Part shown: in pieces, positions 7,104 through 17,122 of the stretch | Numbering within the stretch: the first letter of the stretch is position 1 | Layout of the letters: each line of letters starts with the position of its first letter | IMG/VR virus record: IMGVR_UViG_3300017783_002948 | Span: 1 to 21,549 of that record | Source: a virus | Reading direction: 5' to 3' (one strand) | Length of the DNA stretch: 21,549 nt | Made by a program: the position numbers and the translations under genes | The notes under the pieces: model-generated | What the model was told of the DNA's origin: nothing | Database searches by the model: none | The model's input: the letters and a program-made list of their open reading frames with translations, nothing else

Positions 7104-7699
7104 TTAGTTTAAATATAAGTGAGGATAAGATAACTACCTCTGATTTTGATAATACTAAATTCAGAAAACATAGGTTAGTTATGCATGTGGCTGAAACTGA
7201 TGTGATGAAAGAGTTCGCAAAAGTTGTTACCCAAAATGGTGGAGATATCTTAGAGATAGGATTTGGAATGGGTATTTCAGCTACAGAAATTCAAACTTAT
7301 AATATTAAATCCCATACAATTATAGAAAAACATCCCGAAATATACGAAAAAGCTTGTGAATGGGCTAAAGATAAACCAAATGTTACAATACTACATGGTG
7401 ATTGGTATCATATCTTACCTGTAATTGGTAAAACATTTGATGGTATATTTCACGATACTCATAGGGATGTTAACAAAGAAATATTTCCAAAACAAAGTAT
7501 TAAATTAGCAAACGAAAATTGTATTATGACTATGTTTAATTATGGTACTAAAATAAAATTCCCAAATACAGATGTGGTTAAAGTAAAACTTAAAGGTGAA
7601 GCAAAAGATTACTTTGATAGAGAATACTTTAACATAATTTACAGTCATATGGTGAATGGAAAATGGACCGGAAAAAATAGCAAAAAAAATGTAATTTAA
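7091..7699 (+). CDS. Class I SAM methyltransferase, GAMT-like
   Basis: A 202-residue Rossmann-fold methyltransferase. Motif I is LEIGFGMG (54-61), the acidic ribose-binding residue is E79 in TIIEKHP, and further motifs are LHGDW (101-105) and FDGIFHDTHRD (116-126). The combination GFGMGIS, IIE and FDGIxxDT closely follows guanidinoacetate N-methyltransferase and the Rmt2-type protein arginine methyltransferases rather than typical DNA methyltransferases. The substrate is therefore more likely a small molecule or protein than DNA, but this is inference. The start is GTG at 7091 inside the end of the Nmad1-like gene; the next ATG (codon 31) would leave most of the fold but lose a conserved-looking N-terminus. 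A structured leader follows its stop. Confidence 0.75.
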   Translation: MGKVISLNISEDKITTSDFDNTKFRKHRLVMHVAETDVMKEFAKVVTQNGGDILEIGFGMGISATEIQTYNIKSHTIIEKHPEIYEKACEWAKDKPNVTILHGDWYHILPVIGKTFDGIFHDTHRDVNKEIFPKQSIKLANENCIMTMFNYGTKIKFPNTDVVKVKLKGEAKDYFDREYFNIIYSHMVNGKWTGKNSKKNVI

Positions 7700-7706
7700 C
7701 CCTAAA

Positions 7707-7772
7707 AAGTATGCCGTTTTTGGTGGAACGTTATACTTATATATGTAAACACCGCGTGTAGGATAGACACGT
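7707..7772 (+). promoter_or_regulatory. Structured leader of the gp32-like gene, possible pseudoknot operator
   Basis: Two hairpins are visible. Hairpin 1: AAGTAT (7707-7712) with ATACTT (7733-7738), a 2x2 internal loop, then CGTT (7715-7718) with AACG (7727-7730), closing an 8-base loop TTTGGTGG. Hairpin 2: CGTGT (7755-7759) with ACACG (7767-7771), plus a flanking G-T pair. The loop bases GGTG (7722-7725) are complementary to CACC (7750-7753), which would form a pseudoknot. The following stretch to the start codon is A/T-rich with TTAAA-like repeats. This resembles the organisation of the T4 gene 32 autoregulatory operator; function is inferred. Confidence 0.55.
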
Positions 7773-7810
7773 AAATAAAACCATTAAATTAATAAATTTT
7801 TAAACTTAAA

Positions 7811-7823
7811 AGGAGTAATTATG
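7811..7823 (+). promoter_or_regulatory. Shine-Dalgarno of the gp32-like gene
   Basis: AGGAG at 7811-7815, six bases from the ATG at 7821. Most starts in this window have only A-rich upstream sequence, so this is one of two clear Shine-Dalgarno sites and suggests high or regulated translation. Confidence 0.7.
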
Positions 7824-8648
7824 GCAATTAACATTGACGCAATCAGAGGTAGACTGAACAAACTACAAAACACACAAAAGAAGAGTGATTCATTATGGAA
7901 ACCTACACCAGGTAAAACGCAAGTAAGAATCGTTCCTTACAAATTCGATAAGGATAATCCATTCATCGAATTGTATTTTCACTACAACATTAATAACAAA
8001 ACTTATTTATCACCACAATCATTTGGTAGACCAGACCCTATTGTAGAGTTTGCGGATAAACTAAAAAGAATGGGTGATAAGGAAGATTGGAAAGCTGCTA
8101 AACAAATGGAGCCGAAGTTAAGAACTTTCGTACCTGTTTTGGTTAGAGGGCAAGAAGGTGAAGGAGTGAAATTTTGGGGATTTGGTAAAACTGTATATCA
8201 GGAAATTTTAGGATATATAGCAGACCCAGATTATGGTGATATCACCGACCCAACCAGTGGTAGAGATATTACAATTGAATATCAATCCGCTGAAGAAGCA
8301 GGTACTTCGTATCCTGTAACAACTATCAGAGTTAAACCAAAGCAAACACCTTTGACTGAAAATGCTGATAACGTTCAAAAGTTCTTGGAATCACAAACTG
8401 AAATTACAGATTTATATTCTGAATTATCTTATGATGAATTAAAATCAGTATTAGAAGGTTGGTTAAATCCAGGCGCAGCAAATGAAAATGCTAGTGAACC
8501 TTCAGTATCAGCAGAAACTCTTTCAACTAAGAAAGAAGCTGCACCAGTAAAAGATGATTTACCATTCGATGTAGATGAGAAAAAACCTGCACCATCAAAG
8601 AAAACTGATGATGTAGCAGCTGCATTCGATGATTTGTTTAACGGATAA
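7821..8648 (+). CDS. 32: gp32-like single-stranded DNA-binding protein
   Basis: A 275-residue protein of the T4 gp32 type, which coats single-stranded DNA and coordinates replication and recombination proteins. Evidence: the N-terminal basic segment AINIDAIRGRLNKLQ, then WKPTPGKTQVRIVPY (27-41) and an aromatic-rich OB-type core with FIELYFHYNI and VKFWGFGKTVYQEILGYI. A Pro/Ala/Lys linker leads to a very acidic C-terminal tail ending DDLFNG. Gene order with uvsX directly downstream supports the call. The protein contains no Cys at all, so the zinc-binding site of T4 gp32 is absent. A structured leader and strong Shine-Dalgarno precede it. It is 10 bases from uvsX. Confidence 0.88.
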   Translation: MAINIDAIRGRLNKLQNTQKKSDSLWKPTPGKTQVRIVPYKFDKDNPFIELYFHYNINNKTYLSPQSFGRPDPIVEFADKLKRMGDKEDWKAAKQMEPKLRTFVPVLVRGQEGEGVKFWGFGKTVYQEILGYIADPDYGDITDPTSGRDITIEYQSAEEAGTSYPVTTIRVKPKQTPLTENADNVQKFLESQTEITDLYSELSYDELKSVLEGWLNPGAANENASEPSVSAETLSTKKEAAPVKDDLPFDVDEKKPAPSKKTDDVAAAFDDLFNG

Positions 8649-8658
8649 ACCCCAATAA

Positions 8659-9777
8659 ATGGCGAAAAAAGAATTAGATTTAGCGGACATCCTAGCGGGT
8701 GAGCTTAACAAACAAGCGAAAAATAACAAAGTGGCATTCTTCTTAGATGAGGACGAAGCACCTACAAATGTGCAAGGTTGGGTATCTACAGGATGTGCTA
8801 TGTTAGATGTAGCAATTTCCAATCGCCCTTATGGTGGTTTTCCTGTTGGTAGAATCGCAGAAATTACTGGTTTAGAACAATCGGGTAAATCATTAGTATC
8901 GGCTCACCTACTTGCTGAAACACAAAAGCAAGGTGGTGTAGCTGTTCTTATTGATACAGAAACGGCAGTGAGTAGAGAATTTTTAGAAGCAATCGGTGTT
9001 GATGTTTCCAAACTTCTTTATGTATCAGCTGATTCGGTTGAACAAATCTTTGATTTCACAGAAACTATCATAGAGAAAGTTAGAGAAACTTCCAAAGATA
9101 AATTAGTTACTATCGTAGTAGATTCGGTAGCAGCAGCATCAACAACTAATGAGTTGGCAGCTGATTACAAAAAAGATGGATATGCTACAGATAAGGCAAT
9201 TATTATATCTAAGGCAATGAGAAAGATTACCAATATGATTGGTAGACAGAAAATCTCATTGGTATTCACTAATCAACTTAGACAAAAGATGAACGCTATG
9301 TTCGGAGACCCTTGGACTACTTCAGGTGGAAAAGCTATTGCTTTCCATGCTTCAGTAAGATTAAGGTTAAAGAATATGGGGCAAATCAAAATGAAGGTAA
9401 ATGGTAAGGATAAGACGGTTGGAATGAAAGTTCGTTGTCAAGTAGTAAAAAACAGAATGGGACCACCTCTAAGGGCGGCTGATTTTGAAATCTACTTTGA
9501 TAGAGGAATAGATAACTACGGTTCGTGGTTAGGAGTAATGAAAGAAAATAAACTATTAAAACAGGCTGGAGCTTGGTACACTTACATTGATACTGAAACT
9601 GGGGAGGAATTAAAATTCCAATCAAAAGATTTCATAGAATTAATGGATAATAGAGAAGATGTTAGAGAACAAATCTATAAAAAGATATGTGAATCAACAA
9701 TTCTACAATATAAATCAGATACCCTTGATGTTGAAGCAATGGAAAGGAATTCTGAAGGTGCCGAAGAAGAAGCATAA
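8659..9777 (+). CDS. uvsX: UvsX/RecA-like strand-exchange recombinase
   Basis: A 372-residue RecA-fold ATPase that forms filaments on single-stranded DNA and drives strand exchange and recombination-dependent replication. Walker A is GLEQSGKS (71-78). The catalytic Glu lies in DTET (E101), Walker B is TIVVDS (151-156), and FTNQLRQK (at about 208-215) is the sensor region. TSGGKAIAFHASVRLRL corresponds to the C-terminal part of the RecA core. The Walker A is closer to bacterial RecA than the altered T4 UvsX loop. The C-terminus is acidic (NSEGAEEEA), as is usual for RecA-type proteins. It lies between the gp32-like gene and a 77-residue gene in a tight cluster. Confidence 0.92.
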   Translation: MAKKELDLADILAGELNKQAKNNKVAFFLDEDEAPTNVQGWVSTGCAMLDVAISNRPYGGFPVGRIAEITGLEQSGKSLVSAHLLAETQKQGGVAVLIDTETAVSREFLEAIGVDVSKLLYVSADSVEQIFDFTETIIEKVRETSKDKLVTIVVDSVAAASTTNELAADYKKDGYATDKAIIISKAMRKITNMIGRQKISLVFTNQLRQKMNAMFGDPWTTSGGKAIAFHASVRLRLKNMGQIKMKVNGKDKTVGMKVRCQVVKNRMGPPLRAADFEIYFDRGIDNYGSWLGVMKENKLLKQAGAWYTYIDTETGEELKFQSKDFIELMDNREDVREQIYKKICESTILQYKSDTLDVEAMERNSEGAEEEA

Positions 9778-9786
9778 AATTAAGTT

Positions 9787-10020
9787 ATGGAAAAAACACT
9801 ATTTGAAATGTTAATGAAGGGAGCTGAAGCTGATAAAGCTAAAGCGCTCCTTTCATTGGAATTATTAGGAAATAAAGCAGTTGGTATTGGAGACCATTCT
9901 ACAGAAGATTTCTACAAAAATGCAGATGAAGCTCTCATTATGCTGGTAGATGCGGATGATAGAATCGCAACTTTAAACAAATACTTTAATTCCTCAACTG
10001 GTGATGTTATAAACGGATAA
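9787..10020 (+). CDS. Small protein of unknown function in recombination cluster
   Basis: A 77-residue acidic, mostly helical protein: helix MEKTLFEMLMKGAEADKAKA, a GIGDHSTEDFYKNADEAL segment, and a C-terminal helix DADDRIATLNKYF. No known motif or metal cluster. It is 9 bases after uvsX and its stop is directly followed by the ATG of the 5' nuclease gene, so it is firmly inside the operon. The position suggests a replication or recombination accessory role, but nothing in the sequence proves it. Confidence 0.7.
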   Translation: MEKTLFEMLMKGAEADKAKALLSLELLGNKAVGIGDHSTEDFYKNADEALIMLVDADDRIATLNKYFNSSTGDVING

Positions 10021-11076
10021 ATGAAACAATTATACAAAAACATATGGAACTCGGTTGAAAAAGAACACAACCAAAATATCGATAAAAAACTCAATGATAG
10101 AGTATTAATTATAGATGGTTTAAATACATTTATCAGATGCTGGTCATCCATTCCTACAATGAATGATGATGGTGAGCATGTTGGTGGAGTTACTGGTGTT
10201 CTAAAATCAATAGGTTACGCAATTAGAAATGTACAACCGACTCGTGTTGTTGTTGTATTTGATGGACAAGGTGGTTCACTTTCCCGAAAAAAGAAATTTA
10301 GTGGATATAAAGCTCAAAGAGATAAGAATAAACTTAGAGTAAATCGCCAATATAAAGATTTGATGAACGACGAAGATGAGCGTGAATCAATGAAAAGGCA
10401 ATTTGTTTGGTTAAATGAAATGTTAGATGCATTACCTTTAACTACAATGATTTACGATGGAGTTGAAGCTGATGATATTATGGCTTATATATCTACAAAA
10501 CTTTTAAAGGAAGGTGAACAATCCGTTATAATGTCAACTGATAAAGATTTCTTACAATTAGTAGATGATGATACAATCGTATGGTCACCAACTAAGAAGA
10601 AGATTTATAATACGAAAATGGTAAAAGAAGAATTTGGTATCGAATCAAAGAACCTTTTACTTTACAGAGTTTTGGATGGTGATAAATCAGATAATATACC
10701 AGGTGTTTACGGATGTGGTATTAAAACAGTAGTTAAACGATTTCCTGAAATTACGGAAGATGTTAAATTAACTGTAGATGATTTATTAAAATTATCAGAA
10801 CAAAAAAATGAAGAGAAAAAGGGTAAGATAAAAATCTATAAAGATATAGTTGAAGCTAAAGACCAAATACTATTAAACAGAGAACTAATGCAATTAGATG
10901 ATGTTGATATAAGTGGTAATATTAAAATGAACGTATTGGATAGATTTAACGAACCTATTTCTCCGATTTCAAAATTAGGATTTATGAAAATCTTAAATAA
11001 ATACAAAGTAATAGGCAACTTTGGAAATATAAACGATTGGTTGCGTGATACTTTTTCAAATATAATTACGAAATAA
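10021..11076 (+). CDS. rnh: FEN/PIN-type 5'-3' exonuclease (T4 RNase H-like)
   Basis: A 351-residue structure-specific 5' nuclease like T4 RNase H, which removes RNA primers from Okazaki fragments. It shows the full set of metal-binding acids: D32 in LIIDGLN, D81 in VVVVFDGQ, the VEADD motif at 148-152, STDKDF at 172-177 (D174, D176), and GDKSDNIPG at 220-228 (D221, D224). A helix-three-turn-helix DNA-binding motif GVYGCGIKT follows (228-236). A lysine-rich arch region lies between residues 88 and 125. Length is somewhat above T4 RNase H (305). No separate polymerase domain is fused. It starts immediately at the stop of the 77-residue gene and ends before promoter P4. Confidence 0.88.
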   Translation: MKQLYKNIWNSVEKEHNQNIDKKLNDRVLIIDGLNTFIRCWSSIPTMNDDGEHVGGVTGVLKSIGYAIRNVQPTRVVVVFDGQGGSLSRKKKFSGYKAQRDKNKLRVNRQYKDLMNDEDERESMKRQFVWLNEMLDALPLTTMIYDGVEADDIMAYISTKLLKEGEQSVIMSTDKDFLQLVDDDTIVWSPTKKKIYNTKMVKEEFGIESKNLLLYRVLDGDKSDNIPGVYGCGIKTVVKRFPEITEDVKLTVDDLLKLSEQKNEEKKGKIKIYKDIVEAKDQILLNRELMQLDDVDISGNIKMNVLDRFNEPISPISKLGFMKILNKYKVIGNFGNINDWLRDTFSNIITK

Positions 11077-11108
11077 TTTGGATAATTCAAATATTTTTCG
11101 TATATTTG
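11071..11108 (+). promoter_or_regulatory. Bacteroidota-type promoter P4 of the clamp operon
   Basis: TTG at 11078-11080, 20 bases, TATATTTG at 11101-11108 (full match), preceded by TTTTTCG. It begins at the stop codon of the 5' nuclease gene. The clamp ATG is 31 bases downstream. It lacks the CACTTTTCC segment seen at P1-P3 but keeps AATAATT and TGGAT directly joined. Confidence 0.78.
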
Positions 11109-11139
11109 TTACAAATATTAAATTAATAAAAGATAAAAA

Positions 11140-11835
11140 ATGGAAAAATTAAAACTGGATGGTTTTATTAATCGATATAATCTCGGTGGTGAGGTAGAAT
11201 CGGTAATGTTAAACTCAACTGATGCGAATGTATCGGTAAAAATGATATCAGATGACAAAACTTTATTAGGTGATGTTACTGTTACAGAAAAAGAATTCCC
11301 AACTGGAGATTTTGGTATTTATACTACATCTCAATTAAAGGGGTTGTTAAGTGTATTAGATTCTTCAATCAAAGTAGAAGAAACTACAGGCGCTCTTAAA
11401 TTTAGTGATAAGGGAACTAAGGTTCAGTATATGTTAGCTGCACCATCAGTAATCCCAGCGGTACCTGATTTAAAAGCATTACCACCATTTGATTCCGATT
11501 TAACATTGGATGATGAATTTGTTACTAAGTTTATCAAATCAAAAGGTGCATTAGCTGATGCTGATACATTTACATTCACTTGTAAAGATAACAAAGGAGA
11601 AATCATCTTAGGATACTCTTCAATCAATTCTAATAGAATTAGTATTAACGTTAATTGTACTTGTGAAGGTGATATCGAACCGATTGCATTTTCAGCAAAA
11701 TATCTTAAAGCTATTTTAATCGCTAATAAGGGTTCTAATAAATCATCATTAAAGATTTCTTCAAAGGGATTAGCACATCTTTCTTTTGAAGATGGAGATT
11801 ATGTTTCTAATTATTATTTAGTAGAGATTAAATAA
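11140..11835 (+). CDS. 45: gp45-like DNA polymerase sliding clamp
   Basis: A 231-residue protein, the size of T4 gp45 (228), which forms a trimeric ring around DNA and tethers polymerase. It is predominantly beta strand with alternating hydrophobic patterns, has no Cys-rich or catalytic motif, and ends with a short hydrophobic C-terminal strand (SNYYLVEIK). Recognisable stretches include NVSVKMISDDKTLLGDVTV near the N-terminus, IYTTSQLKGLLSVLD in the first third, and FSAKYLKAILIANKG near the end, the typical PCNA-like helix. The call is supported by gp44 and gp62 clamp-loader genes in the same operon. Its stop overlaps the next start (TAATG). Confidence 0.85.
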   Translation: MEKLKLDGFINRYNLGGEVESVMLNSTDANVSVKMISDDKTLLGDVTVTEKEFPTGDFGIYTTSQLKGLLSVLDSSIKVEETTGALKFSDKGTKVQYMLAAPSVIPAVPDLKALPPFDSDLTLDDEFVTKFIKSKGALADADTFTFTCKDNKGEIILGYSSINSNRISINVNCTCEGDIEPIAFSAKYLKAILIANKGSNKSSLKISSKGLAHLSFEDGDYVSNYYLVEIK

Positions 11836-13052
11836 TGAGTTTTTGGGATACCGAACCAGCTAAACCTGAATTTATATTTGAGGATGAGAAACAAAAGCTC
11901 ATTGATAATATGGATTATCTTATGGAAATGAGTGTTGAAGAACAGACATTATATAAGAAATGGGTTGAGCTGCAGGAGGATTCTATGTTAAGAGATAAAT
12001 CTACCATAGCATCTTATTATGATTGGCAGTGGAAACCAACTGATATCAATAACAAAGAACTAACTATTAAAGAAATTGAAGAGTTAGAACCTTGTATTGA
12101 GATTGTAGATGATAAAGAGAGTGCCACAAAGTGGACTCACCTTCGTAGAATGATTCATACAATGAGTTGGACAGCTAATCCTGGTAGGAATGTTAAAATC
12201 TTTATTAAAGATAAAAAAAGTGGTAAAGGTTTAGGTTTAGTATCACTTGCATCTGATGTTACATCAATGGGTGTAAGAGATAAATACATAGGTTGGAATA
12301 AAGAGAATAAGTTTAAAGAAGGTAAACTTAATTATACAACTATGGCATCTACTATAGTATGTACTCAGCCATTGGGATATAATTTCTTAGGAGGTAAACT
12401 TACAGCTATGATGTGTACATTACCAGAAGTTAGAGAATTTTGGAAAAAGAAATATGGACAAACTTTAATCGCTGTTGGTACAACTTCTCTTTACGGAATA
12501 CATTCCCAATATAATGGAATCCCACATTACAAAACATTAGGTGAATCGGCTGGTAAGATTTCCTTAAAACCAGATGATGAGTTTTATGACCCTTGGCATC
12601 AATGGATAAAAGAGAATAGAGCAGAGTGGTATCAGAAAGCTATTACTAATGAAAGAATTCGTAATGGTAAAAATATGGGAGCTGGTAAAGGTGCTAGTGG
12701 ACCTGTAAGTGGTATCAAACAAAAGATACTAACTCAGATTTTTAAAGAGTGTGGTATCAAAGCTACAAGTTATCATCATGGTTTTAAGAGAGGAGTATAT
12801 CTTGCTATGATGTATGAAAACGGACCTGAGTTCCTTCGTTCTGAAATCGAAGAGAAAGATTTGAAGATGAAAAAGAAGTTTACTGAAGGTATTGATTACA
12901 TCAATAATTGGTGGAAAAGACAAGCAATTAAGAGATATTCTAAATTGCATGATAATAACAAACTTAAACCAGAACATCTGTTTTACATAGATGCAATTGG
13001 TATGAGTTGGGATAAAATGAAAGAAAATTATTTAAAAGAAGTAGGTAGGTAA
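11835..13052 (+). CDS. DUF4338 / Druantia DruA-like protein
   Basis: A 405-residue protein whose middle part follows the DUF4338 (DruA-type) pattern. It has GLGLVSLASDV (132-142), VRDKYIGW (147-154), LNYTTMASTIVCTQPLGYN (165-183), KYGQTLIAVGTTSLYG (206-221), and HYKTLGESAGK (231-241). DruA is the shared component of Druantia anti-phage systems; its enzymatic activity is not established. The fold pattern (strand-rich core, GTTSLYG) also recalls acyltransferase-type folds, but that is speculation. Flanking parts are a helical N-terminus (1-110) and a Trp/Lys-rich C-terminus (345-405) with NWWKRQAIKRY. I recall related uncharacterised proteins in marine T4-like phages. It overlaps clamp and 62-residue genes by one base each, so translation is coupled with core replication genes. 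Confidence 0.68.
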   Translation: MSFWDTEPAKPEFIFEDEKQKLIDNMDYLMEMSVEEQTLYKKWVELQEDSMLRDKSTIASYYDWQWKPTDINNKELTIKEIEELEPCIEIVDDKESATKWTHLRRMIHTMSWTANPGRNVKIFIKDKKSGKGLGLVSLASDVTSMGVRDKYIGWNKENKFKEGKLNYTTMASTIVCTQPLGYNFLGGKLTAMMCTLPEVREFWKKKYGQTLIAVGTTSLYGIHSQYNGIPHYKTLGESAGKISLKPDDEFYDPWHQWIKENRAEWYQKAITNERIRNGKNMGAGKGASGPVSGIKQKILTQIFKECGIKATSYHHGFKRGVYLAMMYENGPEFLRSEIEEKDLKMKKKFTEGIDYINNWWKRQAIKRYSKLHDNNKLKPEHLFYIDAIGMSWDKMKENYLKEVGR

Positions 13053-13240
13053 TGAACGAAAAAGAATTTGTACAATGGTTACGAGGGTTCTTAGAAGGAA
13101 TCCATCATTATAACATAACGCCAGCTCAATTGGATTTATTGAAAGATAAACTATCAGAAGTAAAAGTTAAGAAATCACTTTACGAATATAGTATATCTTC
13201 CATATCTGATTACTGGACTAGAAATACAACAATAGATTAA
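13052..13240 (+). CDS. Small phage protein of unknown function
   Basis: A 62-residue protein with two predicted helices: EKEFVQWLRGFLEGIH and TPAQLDLLKDKLSEVK. This FVxWLRGFLE...Q...L..KL pattern is common in short uncharacterised phage proteins. The start codon overlaps the stop of the DruA-like gene (TAATG) and one base separates its stop from the clamp-loader ATG, so it is a true operon member. No function can be read from the sequence. Confidence 0.75.
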   Translation: MNEKEFVQWLRGFLEGIHHYNITPAQLDLLKDKLSEVKVKKSLYEYSISSISDYWTRNTTID

Positions 13241-13241
13241 T

Positions 13242-14189
13242 ATGGCATTTTTTGAAGAAACTGAAGAATCAGTAGATAATTCATTATGGGTTGAAAAATA
13301 TAGACCTGTAAAGCTTGATGATTATGTGGGTAATGCACACCTAAAAGAAAAGATTGCACAATATATAGAAACTGGTGATGTACCTCATTTACTATTATTT
13401 GGTAGAGCTGGTACGGGTAAAACTACATTAGCTAAATTGGTTGTAAAATCAATAGAATGTGATTATATGATTATAAACGCATCTGATGAAAACAATGTAG
13501 ATACAGTTCGTAATAAAGTAAAAAACTTTGCATCATCGCAAGGTTTTAAAAAGTATAAGATAGTAATACTTGATGAGTTTGATTATATGACACCAAACGC
13601 ACAAGCAATACTTAGGAATTTAATGGAAACATTTTCTAAACATTGTAGGTTTATATTAACTTGTAATTATGTTGAAAAGATTATTGAACCTATTCAAAGT
13701 AGATGTCAAACATTCCAAATTATTCCTCCAACTAAAAAGGATGTAGCTGTACAAATGGATAAAATCTTAAAAACCGAAGATGTAAATTATAAGGTTGAAG
13801 ATTTAGTACCTATTATAGATTCAGCATATCCTGATATTAGAAAGGTAATAAATACCTGTCAACTTAATTCATTTAAAGGTGAATTAAAAGTATCTAAAAA
13901 TGATTTAATGGATTCTGATTTTAAAACTAAAGTTGTAGAAATCCTAAAATCTTCAGATGATACCAGAAACAAATATACCAAAATAAGAAAAACTATAGCA
14001 GATTCAAAAGTACAGGACTTTACAGAAATGTATTCACTTCTTTATGATAAAGTAGATGAATTTGCAAATGGGAGTGTAAGTGGAGTTATTTTAGTATTAG
14101 CAGAAGGTCAACATAGAGATGCGTTGGCTGTTGATAAAGAAATTCCATTTATGGCAACAATATTAAATATATTATCAAACATTAAATAA
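13242..14189 (+). CDS. 44: gp44-like clamp-loader AAA+ ATPase
   Basis: A 315-residue AAA+ protein, equal in size to T4 gp44 (319), the ATPase that opens the sliding clamp and loads it on primer ends. It starts with LWVEKYRPVKLDDYVG (15-30). Walker A is GRAGTGKT (54-61), Walker B VILDEFD (108-114), sensor 1 LTCN (139-142), and the SRC arginine-finger motif is at 153-155. The C-terminal helical collar domain follows (230-315). It shares its operon with the clamp and the gp62-like small subunit, but GroEL and two other genes separate it from gp62. GroEL begins 4 bases after its stop. Confidence 0.93.
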   Translation: MAFFEETEESVDNSLWVEKYRPVKLDDYVGNAHLKEKIAQYIETGDVPHLLLFGRAGTGKTTLAKLVVKSIECDYMIINASDENNVDTVRNKVKNFASSQGFKKYKIVILDEFDYMTPNAQAILRNLMETFSKHCRFILTCNYVEKIIEPIQSRCQTFQIIPPTKKDVAVQMDKILKTEDVNYKVEDLVPIIDSAYPDIRKVINTCQLNSFKGELKVSKNDLMDSDFKTKVVEILKSSDDTRNKYTKIRKTIADSKVQDFTEMYSLLYDKVDEFANGSVSGVILVLAEGQHRDALAVDKEIPFMATILNILSNIK

Positions 14190-16336
<2,147 letters not shown>

Positions 16337-16344
<8 letters not shown>

Positions 16345-16618
16345 AATTATAGGAATGAATGGTGGAGGAAAAAACACACCACCAAAAGGACCAGGCGGAC
16401 CACAACAACCAAAGATAGATTTATCTAAAGCAAAGGAAATGAAATGTACCAATTGTGGAGGTACAATATTCATACCTGGTCAGAAATTCTTAACCATATC
16501 AAAGATTATAACAGGCACACCGCAAGATGCTATTATTCCTGTTGAAATTTGGTTATGTGGGGATTGTGGAGAAGTAAACGAACAATTATTACCAAAAGAA
16601 TTTCAAACTAAAAAATAA
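16337..16618 (+). CDS. Zinc-ribbon protein of unknown function
   Basis: A 93-residue protein with a Gly/Pro/Gln-rich N-terminus (GGGKNTPPKGPGGPQQP) and one four-Cys zinc ribbon: CTNC at C37/C40 and CGDC at C74/C77, with a 33-residue hydrophobic strand region between. Such ribbons bind nucleic acids or proteins. No further domain. It overlaps the Api92-like gene by 8 bases and ends one base before the gp62-like gene, so co-translation with clamp-loader parts is likely. A transcription-coactivator role has been seen for small phage proteins in T4, but nothing here proves it. Confidence 0.8.
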
Positions 16619-16619
16619 A

Positions 16620-17069
16620 ATGGCTAAATCATTATTCGACCATATAAAGGCAATAACAAACGAACAGAATCCAAATTATTTTGATACGTTGGAAGATTCT
16701 GATTTAAAGAGTTGGTCTAATTATATGATTCATAGATTTCTATCAATGAATTCAGATTGGATTGATTTAATAGCTGAACTACAACCATATACACAAGCGT
16801 TAGAACCAAAAGCATTATACTTAGCATACATTGGTATTCTACCAAAGGGTAGACATTATTTAAGATATGTTAAAGGTAAGAAAGACCAGAAATATGAAGA
16901 TTGGTTATTGGATTTACTAACTGTGGAATATGAGTGTTCCAAAAGACAAGCTACCGAATACTTAGAGATACTTTATGCAACTCGAGAAGGAAGAGAGCAG
17001 ATAAAATATATTTGTGAGAAATATGGTACAGATAAAAAGCAAATAACAAAATTAAAATTAAAGGTATAA
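16620..17069 (+). CDS. 62: gp62-like clamp-loader small subunit
   Basis: A 149-residue helical protein resembling T4 gp62 (187 residues), the non-ATPase subunit that bridges the gp44 ring. The best matching stretch is YLAYIGILPKGRHYLRYVKGKK (67-88; T4 has a PRGKRYGKWAK stretch in the same place). Next come LLDLLTVEYECSKRQATEYLEIL and a C-terminal KYGTDKKQITKLKLK resembling the T4 tail. Similarity is from memory and weak in absolute terms, but the size, gene neighbourhood with gp45 and gp44, and position just before the helicase support it. It is the last gene before promoter P5. Confidence 0.8.
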   Translation: MAKSLFDHIKAITNEQNPNYFDTLEDSDLKSWSNYMIHRFLSMNSDWIDLIAELQPYTQALEPKALYLAYIGILPKGRHYLRYVKGKKDQKYEDWLLDLLTVEYECSKRQATEYLEILYATREGREQIKYICEKYGTDKKQITKLKLKV

Positions 17070-17104
17070 ATCCTTGTATATATCAAATATATTTCGTATA
17101 TTTG
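17067..17104 (+). promoter_or_regulatory. Bacteroidota-type promoter P5 of the helicase gene
   Basis: TTG at 17074-17076, 20 bases, TATATTTG at 17097-17104 (full match), preceded by TTTCG. The helicase ATG is 18 bases downstream. Confidence 0.78.
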
Positions 17105-17122
17105 GTAAAATAAAAGTTATAA

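Noticed and set aside
7720-7749. A promoter directly before the gp32-like gene (TTG at 7720-7722)
   Set aside because: The bases at the right distance read TATGTAAA, a poor match to TAnnTTTG. The TTG also sits in the predicted hairpin.
13052-13240. 62-residue protein as the missing GroES
   Set aside because: Too short (GroES is about 95 residues) and helical rather than beta-rich; no mobile-loop motif.
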